Of a stretch of 64,000 nucleotides of DNA, positions 59,912 to 64,000 are shown piece by piece. This stretch comes from Alkalinema sp. FACHB-956 (GTDB lineage Bacteria; Cyanobacteriota; Cyanobacteriia; Leptolyngbyales; Leptolyngbyaceae), in contig NZ_JACJRC010000004.1 in assembly GCF_014697025.1 (NCBI RefSeq), positions 124,001-188,000 of the forward strand, written 5' to 3'. Under the pieces are notes generated by a model. The model was not told where the DNA came from. It saw only the letters and a list, made by a program, of their open reading frames with translations, and did not search any database. A program made the translations under genes and the position numbers. Every line of letters begins with the position of its first letter. Positions within the stretch are counted from its first letter, which is position 1.

Positions 59912-60790
59912 TCATGAAGCAGCCCGACGACGACGGCCTAACAGACCTAAACCTGCAACTGCTGCAATCCCTGCCATGGTAGTCGGTTCAGGCACTTTGT
60001 GTAAATCCGATCGAATGGCCAACCCATCGTTGCCGCATTCTGCAAATAGGTTCGCTACAAAAGAACCCACCTTGAAGTCAGCTGTCCGTTTAAAGCTGAA
60101 GCCCAATGTTTGGCTGCCTTTCGCGCCAAATTGCGCAAAGTTCAAGCCTGCGGATTGAAGATCTGCCGAAGACATCATGAAAATGTCGCTGACTTTCTGA
60201 CCGGATTGAATTGCATTCAGGATGGTTCCCGTTCCGCTTTGTTGTCCTGCAAAATAGCTATCCCGTGCAGTCAAATCTCCGAAGGAGTCATTGTAAGCTC
60301 CCTTGTTGGTTGTCTTTGTCCAGTCACTCCACTTCGTCAGATTTGCGTACCCATGGTTTTGGGATGTTGTACTCTTCGCCTTCACATTGGAGTAGACGCC
60401 CACTTGAGATACACCGGACTGGGAGCCGTTGGTGGCGAAGTGAATTCCCACGAGCTGACCGGCATCACTGGCTGCTTTAAAACTCTTGCCCGTGAAGTTG
60501 AAGAATAAATCACCATAGTTGATGACTTCGTTTTTATACAAGGAACCCTGAAGGGTCATGTTGGTGTTGAGCGCGACAAAGATGGAGTCGCCGGATTCCT
60601 TGATGGCAATGCCTTTGTAGTCAAAGACGCTACCGCCGGACCCGTTGTTGGAACCCCCGATCGCATAGTCCCATCCATTTAAACTGTAGGCGTTGGCCTG
60701 GGAGGGATTGGCAACCAGAGCAACACACAGGGTTGCTGCCGTGAGACTGGTGATTTGAGCGAGTGTAGCAATTTTGCGAGAGGAGATCAT
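59912..60790 (-). CDS. PEP-CTERM exosortase-dependent surface protein
   Basis: A 292-residue secreted protein from ATG at 60790; the start at 60898 adds 36 atypical residues. N-terminal signal peptide (about 1-33, ITSLTAATLCVALVANPSQANA). The C-terminus has PEP-CTERM: VPEPTTM, a hydrophobic stretch (AGIAAVAGLGLLG), then RRRR. This is the sorting tag cut by an exosortase, which is not in the window. The body (YSLNGWDYAIGGSNNGSGG, SKNVKAKSTTSQNHGYANL-like) is like the XDD-type cyanobacterial surface proteins. Probably released or attached outside the cell. Confidence 0.88.
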   Translation of the reverse strand: MISSRKIATLAQITSLTAATLCVALVANPSQANAYSLNGWDYAIGGSNNGSGGSVFDYKGIAIKESGDSIFVALNTNMTLQGSLYKNEVINYGDLFFNFTGKSFKAASDAGQLVGIHFATNGSQSGVSQVGVYSNVKAKSTTSQNHGYANLTKWSDWTKTTNKGAYNDSFGDLTARDSYFAGQQSGTGTILNAIQSGQKVSDIFMMSSADLQSAGLNFAQFGAKGSQTLGFSFKRTADFKVGSFVANLFAECGNDGLAIRSDLHKVPEPTTMAGIAAVAGLGLLGRRRRAAS

Positions 60791-61385
60791 AGGACAATCA
60801 GCCTGCGTGATGGTTTCAGAAAAATTTGGTTTCAGAACTTGATGTCTGTTGTGTTTTGAGTATGTCTCCCTGAAAATACCCTCGACAAGATGAGTCATGG
60901 AAAACTCACTCCAGTTTTATGGATTACCCAGTGCTTGCGTAAAATTACGGATTTCATGGCGGTTGATATCGATCGTTGCGCAGCGATAGACCGATAGACT
61001 GATCTAGTAAATTGAGTAGTTCTAATGAGAGATTTTGGGCTTCGATCGTTCCTTTGCAGAATGTACTAGAAAGGCTACGGGGATAAAACTACAGAATTCC
61101 CCTGAGGCACATCGATTATTTTTTGTACCGTGCAATATTACGATCGTCCCATTTCCGTTGATTGTCCGTTCCCAAGACTGTGATCAAGCTCACAATGTGA
61201 AAGAGCGATTAAGCATTTTCCACAAAAAAGAGGCTCGACCGCGGTCGAGCCTCTTAGCTGATGATTTAATTGGTTAAACCATTGTCGGCAACACTGCCTG
61301 GATGATTTTTTCTCTAAACAGCTTCGCAAATTCTTCGCAAAGCAGCGCTAATCGTCTAAGCGCTAATCGTCTAAGTGCTAATTAC
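60791..61385. other. 595-base intergenic region
   Basis: Upstream of the PEP-CTERM gene and downstream of the oxoamine synthase gene. It carries the palindromic terminator at 61222-61255 and tandem repeats from 61345. No gene is supported; an open frame at 61035-61277 has no support. Confidence 0.5.
61222..61255 (-). terminator. Terminator of the oxoamine synthase gene
   Basis: The fully self-complementary 28 bases at 61228-61255 (centre CCGCGG, arms AAGAGGCTCGA / TCGAGCCTCTT) are followed on the minus strand by a U-run (61224-61229). It is about 130 bases after the stop at 61386. Confidence 0.85.
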
Positions 61386-61404
61386 CTAAGCGCTAATCGT
61401 CGTT
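61345..61404. repeat. 15-base tandem repeat, four copies, covering the gene end
   Basis: Units GCGCTAATCGTCTAA at 61345 and 61360, then diverged copies at 61375 and 61390. The stop codon of the oxoamine synthase gene (61386-61388) lies inside the third unit. Confidence 0.85.
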
Positions 61405-62663
61405 TTGCAGAGACGATCGCGCACAGTTACCATGGCACTGACTAGCGCGTCCATTTCTTCCCGAGTATGGGTGGCCGTTACCGTTGTCCGAATACGGGGT
61501 TTGGCAATAAACCAAATGGCTGAAGCCCAAATTCCTAGCTCCATCAACTCCCGTGCAAACTCCTTGGGACTAATGCCCTCGGGTAAGAGAATCGGGACAA
61601 CGTTCGTTTCTCCGATCGCCTCAAAGCCTTGTTCTGCTAAACGCTCCCGTAGATACTGGGTATTTTCCTGCAAACGCTGTACTAGCTCAGGATTTTCCTG
61701 CACGACCCGGAGACTTTGCAGGGCGGCAGCCGTTAAAGGGGGAGCTAGGGAACAGGTGCCGATCGAGGTGGGGGACACATTCAACAACGGAATCAGTTCT
61801 GGGATGTGGGAGCTAATGGCTGCCCCAACAGATGCCCCGAATTTGGAGAATGTCGTCATAATCAACGGATTGATGCCCCGTTCGATCGCGTAATCGGGCT
61901 TGATGCCAAAATGCTCGTAAATGCCCCGTCCCGTTGAACCTAATGCGCCACTGGCATGGGCTTCATCCATTACAAGCGTACTACCGGGATAGTGGGAGAG
62001 GATGTCGATCATTTTCAAGAGTGGCACTACATCCCCATCCATGGAAAAGACGGCATCGGAGACCACGAGAATGCGATCGTCGGGACGGGCATGGCGTTGT
62101 AGCTTGCGGGCAAAGTCCTCCATGTCGCAGTGGCGGTAGGCACGCACCCGCACCCGAGGACTGTGACCGAATAATTTGCCCGATCTCGTCCCCGCATTGG
62201 CGATCGCTGTTACGATACAGCCATGGTTCAATACATCCGTGAGAATTAGCGTTTCTCGCGTATGCTCAAACTCAGGGACTGGAATGGCAAGATGACAGAA
62301 GGCATCCATGAGAGCCTGCATGGCCATCCAAGCATTGAGAAAGAGTTGCGTATGGGGCAGATGCTTGAACTGAGAAATTTCGGTTTCCAGTTGACGGTGT
62401 AAATCAATCCGTCCACTCAACACCGAGGTGGAGCTATTGGAGGTGCCATAGTGCAGAATGGCATCGATCGCGGCTTGCTTCACCGACTCGTTTTGCGTCA
62501 GCCCTAGGACATCATTGGTGCAAAAGGTCAGAACCGTGCGTCGTTTGCCGGTTGTGGTTTCTTCAATCTCGACAATGTTACCGTCCTTGCGGTGGCAGAT
62601 ATACTCATCGGGATCCAATCCGCTCTCGTACCATCGCTGGACATACTCCTTTACAACTTGCAC
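61386..62663 (-). CDS. Alpha-oxoamine synthase family PLP enzyme
   Basis: A 425-residue fold-type I enzyme starting at GTG 62663 with GAGAGGAG ahead. YGTSNSSTSVLSGRIDLH, DEAHASGALGSTGRG (D233, H236), and the PLP lysine K274 in TTFSKFGASVG are the motifs of the family that includes BioF, glycine C-acetyltransferase and serine palmitoyltransferase. It joins an acyl-CoA to an amino acid. The exact substrates cannot be told; it is not next to other bio genes. The stop lies inside a tandem repeat. Confidence 0.88.
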   Translation of the reverse strand: MQVVKEYVQRWYESGLDPDEYICHRKDGNIVEIEETTTGKRRTVLTFCTNDVLGLTQNESVKQAAIDAILHYGTSNSSTSVLSGRIDLHRQLETEISQFKHLPHTQLFLNAWMAMQALMDAFCHLAIPVPEFEHTRETLILTDVLNHGCIVTAIANAGTRSGKLFGHSPRVRVRAYRHCDMEDFARKLQRHARPDDRILVVSDAVFSMDGDVVPLLKMIDILSHYPGSTLVMDEAHASGALGSTGRGIYEHFGIKPDYAIERGINPLIMTTFSKFGASVGAAISSHIPELIPLLNVSPTSIGTCSLAPPLTAAALQSLRVVQENPELVQRLQENTQYLRERLAEQGFEAIGETNVVPILLPEGISPKEFARELMELGIWASAIWFIAKPRIRTTVTATHTREEMDALVSAMVTVRDRLCKTTISA

Positions 62664-62843
62664 GGTTAACTCCTCTCAACCTTGTCCGAGATTGCACGAT
62701 CTCAAAGTATATTTGCCTAGTTTAATGGCCAGAAATCATAGATTGCTACAAATTATGAATCTCAGCTTATCAGCAAGATAGAAGCATGGGAAGCGATCGC
62801 CCTAGGGTTCCCGATCGCCCCTCCATGCCCCTAATCAAATACG

Positions 62844-63731
62844 TTAGAGTTCTGCGATCGCCCGTTCAATCAGACGCCGAGCCAAGGTTTGCGTTCCCGT
62901 GTGGGTGTAGTACTTGACAGAAACGTCCAGGAATGCACCCACATAGTCCAGCTTGTCCGCCGAGATTTGGACAAATTTTTGCAGGTTCCCCAGCGCGTTG
63001 TCCTGGGTCAGGCCCGTGCTGGAAACAAAATTGGTCATCCAGCCCTTCACAGAGTCAAAGCTTTGGCCAATAAAGCTCAACTTGCCTGCCGCATCCCCAC
63101 CGGGAATCAAGCTGCTGACACCCTGAAAGGTTTGATTTCCCTCGAGTTCTTGGGGGGAGAGGCTCCCCAGGGTGGACAGACCTTTGTCAATAAAGTGAGG
63201 GCCTAGGGGAATCAATCCGTCAAAGCAAATCAGGGCCACCATCCGCATCAGGGATTCCCCACCGTAGTCCCCTAGCGCCGCTAGAAAGTCCCCAATGCTA
63301 TCGCCGGGAATCCCGTTGATTTGGCAGTAGGCCACCAGTTCCACCACCAGCTTGACGCAGAGGTCGATGCTTTGGGCCTTTTCTGGCTTGGGGGTCAGGT
63401 TATCTAAAAAGCCTAGGAAGGAAATATCCTGACCCAGCTTGTTGGCCATGGCGGCCATCCCCAGTGCCCCAGCAGCATTGTCTACGGTTTGGTAGAGCCA
63501 CATGGCCCGCTGGTAGCCCTGGGATTCGTCGTTGTAAAGGTAGACGGCCCGATCTCCGATCGCCTGGATCATGGCTTCATCGGTTTCTCCGGTTACGACC
63601 TTAATCGTATTCGTAAAGCCCGTCAGGTTTTGCCACTGGCCCGGAATCACAAAATCCAGGGCATTCAGAGCCATTACGGTTGTGCCGCTGGTGGGTAGCT
63701 CATCGACAAGCTCATAAATCGGCTTACTCAT
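62844..63731 (-). CDS. Conserved protein of unknown function
   Basis: A 295-residue protein without signal peptide or membrane helix. It is rich in Gly and small residues, with segments GQWQNLTGFTNTIKVVTGE, VYLYNDESQGYQRAM and ALGDYGGESLMRMVALICFDG. The C-terminus is LARRLIERAIAEL. I recognise no domain. It lies 105 bases downstream of a gene cut by the edge and may be its operon partner. Confidence 0.6.
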   Translation of the reverse strand: MSKPIYELVDELPTSGTTVMALNALDFVIPGQWQNLTGFTNTIKVVTGETDEAMIQAIGDRAVYLYNDESQGYQRAMWLYQTVDNAAGALGMAAMANKLGQDISFLGFLDNLTPKPEKAQSIDLCVKLVVELVAYCQINGIPGDSIGDFLAALGDYGGESLMRMVALICFDGLIPLGPHFIDKGLSTLGSLSPQELEGNQTFQGVSSLIPGGDAAGKLSFIGQSFDSVKGWMTNFVSSTGLTQDNALGNLQKFVQISADKLDYVGAFLDVSVKYYTHTGTQTLARRLIERAIAEL

Positions 63732-63835
63732 AAAAAATGGATCCTGTACTTAAATAATGCAAATTTCAAAATCAGGCGATCGTGAAGGTGCGATCGTGAT
63801 GGAGGTGATCGTTGCGGAATCGAGACTGAGCTAGG

Positions 63836-64000
63836 TTACTTCAGCTTCTCCAAGCCCTTCAGGTCAAACTTGCCGATCCAGGTTGCCCGATCGTCCTTTG
63901 TGAAAGACGGGGCTTTCGAAATGACTTTGACCTGGTAGCGATCCTTCACCAGCACACTGGTTTGGGTCGTCCCCATTTCTACGGAAGGATAGCCCGCAAT
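63836..64000 (-). CDS. C-terminal end of a gene running off the window
   Basis: The last 54 codons of a minus-strand gene, ending with TAA at 63836-63838; its start is beyond the window. The visible part reads VEMGTTQTSVLVKDRYQVKV, then DDRATWIGKFDLKGLEKLK. No family is recognisable. It precedes the unknown gene at 62844 in transcription order. Confidence 0.6.
   Translation of the reverse strand: MAGYPSVEMGTTQTSVLVKDRYQVKVISKAPSFTKDDRATWIGKFDLKGLEKLK

Overview
The window is chromosomal DNA of a cyanobacterium, probably a filamentous Leptolyngbya-like one, though the genus is a guess. Evidence for the group: very frequent GCGATCGC (HIP1-type) octamers; both protochlorophyllide reductases (light-dependent POR, and ChlL plus ChlN of the dark-operative enzyme) side by side; an NdhM subunit; an ndhF3-ndhD3-cupA type CO2-uptake operon with a CmpR/NdhR-type LysR regulator nearby; a CyRepA-type replication protein; and many short tandem repeats and palindromes between genes. 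No rRNA, tRNA or CRISPR array was found.

Layout. (1) 1-8.0 kb is an accessory region: two Uma2-type nucleases, a direct duplication of about 0.5-1 kb carrying two wrecked copies of a small gene, an IS110-type transposase tail, a 2OG-Fe(II) oxygenase, a large SF1 helicase of unknown role, two copies of a repeat that resembles integron attC sites, and a VapB/VapC-like pair whose toxin is broken. (2) 8.0-13 kb is the chlorophyll cluster (por, chlL, chlN) with a MITE-like element between chlL and chlN, then an ArsC/Spx-like protein and a quinone oxidoreductase. (3) 14.2-26.9 kb holds a giant secreted haemagglutinin/beta-helix/CHAT protein, acetyl-CoA synthetase, a GDSL-like protein, a DUF554 membrane protein, a histone-H1-like basic protein, an aminotransferase and a glycosyltransferase. 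(4) 27.1-32.2 kb looks like a plasmid replication module in the chromosome: a CyRepA-type primase-helicase and a second initiator-like protein are divergent around about 0.8 kb of iteron-like repeats. (5) 32.3-49.6 kb is mostly housekeeping: prmA, serA, threonine dehydratase, ndhM, HerA-type ATPase, a histidine kinase, an ABC1 kinase, NDH-2, coaD. (6) 50.3-57.1 kb is the carbon-uptake cluster: ndhF3, ndhD3, cupA, a convergent CupS-like fasciclin gene and a LysR regulator divergent from it. (7) 57.2-64 kb holds an epimerase-like enzyme, a GNAT-like protein, a PEP-CTERM surface protein, an alpha-oxoamine synthase and two genes of unknown function, the last cut by the window edge.

The strongest leads for something new are the plasmid-like replication module at 27-32 kb and the attC-like repeats with cassette-like genes at 1-6.5 kb. 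All functions are read from sequence by eye; none was checked by a database search.
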